A stretch of 59,964 bases of DNA from contig JBJEJN010000068.1 of assembly GCA_051878085.1 (NCBI GenBank), positions 1-59,964 of the forward strand, given 5' to 3'. Position numbers and translations under genes: made by a program. Below are positions 59,906 to 59,964 of the stretch, piece after piece. A model generated the notes under the pieces. That model made no database searches. It was not told the origin of the DNA and saw nothing but the letters and a program-made list of their open reading frames with translations. This DNA is from SFTH01 sp051878085 (GTDB lineage: Bacteria > Bacillota > Clostridia > Christensenellales > Aristaeellaceae). The first letter of the stretch is position 1, and each line of letters starts with the position of its first letter.

Positions 59906-59964
59906 GCAATCGATGTTCTGAGGCAACCATCTTTATCCTATTTGGGGCAAAAATTACTGTCCTC

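Overview
The window is about 60 kb of GC-rich bacterial chromosome, densely coding on both strands. The gene set points to an anaerobic member of the Clostridia (Bacillota). Indicators are TmcAL, a YhaM-type exoribonuclease, AddB, a CymR/IscR-type Rrf2 regulator, pyruvate phosphate dikinase, a group B [FeFe] hydrogenase, corrinoid/tetrahydrofolate methyl transfer, strong AGGAGG ribosome sites and TTGACA-17-TATAAT promoters. No rRNA, tRNA, CRISPR array, prophage or intact insertion sequence was seen. The taxon below class level is inference.

Layout. 1-4 kb (minus): an incomplete gene, a GNAT acetyltransferase, an alpha/beta hydrolase, a DUF1905/C39-like fusion, an isochorismatase-like hydrolase and a thymidine kinase fused to a GNAT domain. 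4-10 kb: tmcAL, a two-gene membrane unit, a YhaM-like RNase, a ferritin-like protein and a phospho-sugar mutase. 10-20 kb: an ATC-hydrolase-like protein, a fused DhaK-DhaL kinase, a full branched-chain-type amino-acid ABC transporter (SBP, H, M, G, F), and, divergent from it, a GntR regulator overlapping a cysteine desulfidase-family gene. 20-25 kb: guaA divergent from purA-purB, with a PurBox-like inverted pair between them. 25-35 kb: addB without addA, a COG2426 membrane protein, a HAD-thymidylate kinase fusion, a large zinc-ribbon/kinase-N-lobe/peptidoglycan-binding membrane protein and the hydrogenase.

35-41 kb: a CUT1 sugar transporter (SBP plus two permeases, no ATPase), then a MerR-controlled redox operon (MerR, aldo/keto reductase with two ferredoxin-like clusters, flavodoxin-like reductase) and deoC. 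41.8-49.6 kb: the most interesting block, a LacI-controlled set combining a CUT2 sugar-type ABC transporter with a UroD-family methyltransferase, a corrinoid protein and a methyl-THF:corrinoid methyltransferase. This looks like import and demethylation of an unidentified, possibly sugar-like, methylated compound, passing the methyl group to tetrahydrofolate. 50-60 kb: an M28 peptidase, an Rrf2 regulator, xylB-plsY-der, a PDZ/radical-SAM/DUF512 protein and ppdK.

Two repeat families stand out. One is a 26-28 bp palindrome (eight copies at 24.7, 28.1-28.3, 38.6 and 51.5 kb), often next to TIR-like arms. The other is an inverted pair of compound hairpins between der and the DUF512 gene, whose stems are conserved in shape but not in sequence. 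All three substrate-binding-protein genes are followed by an intercistronic stem-loop. Two enzymes of dTMP/dTDP supply are fused to extra catalytic domains.
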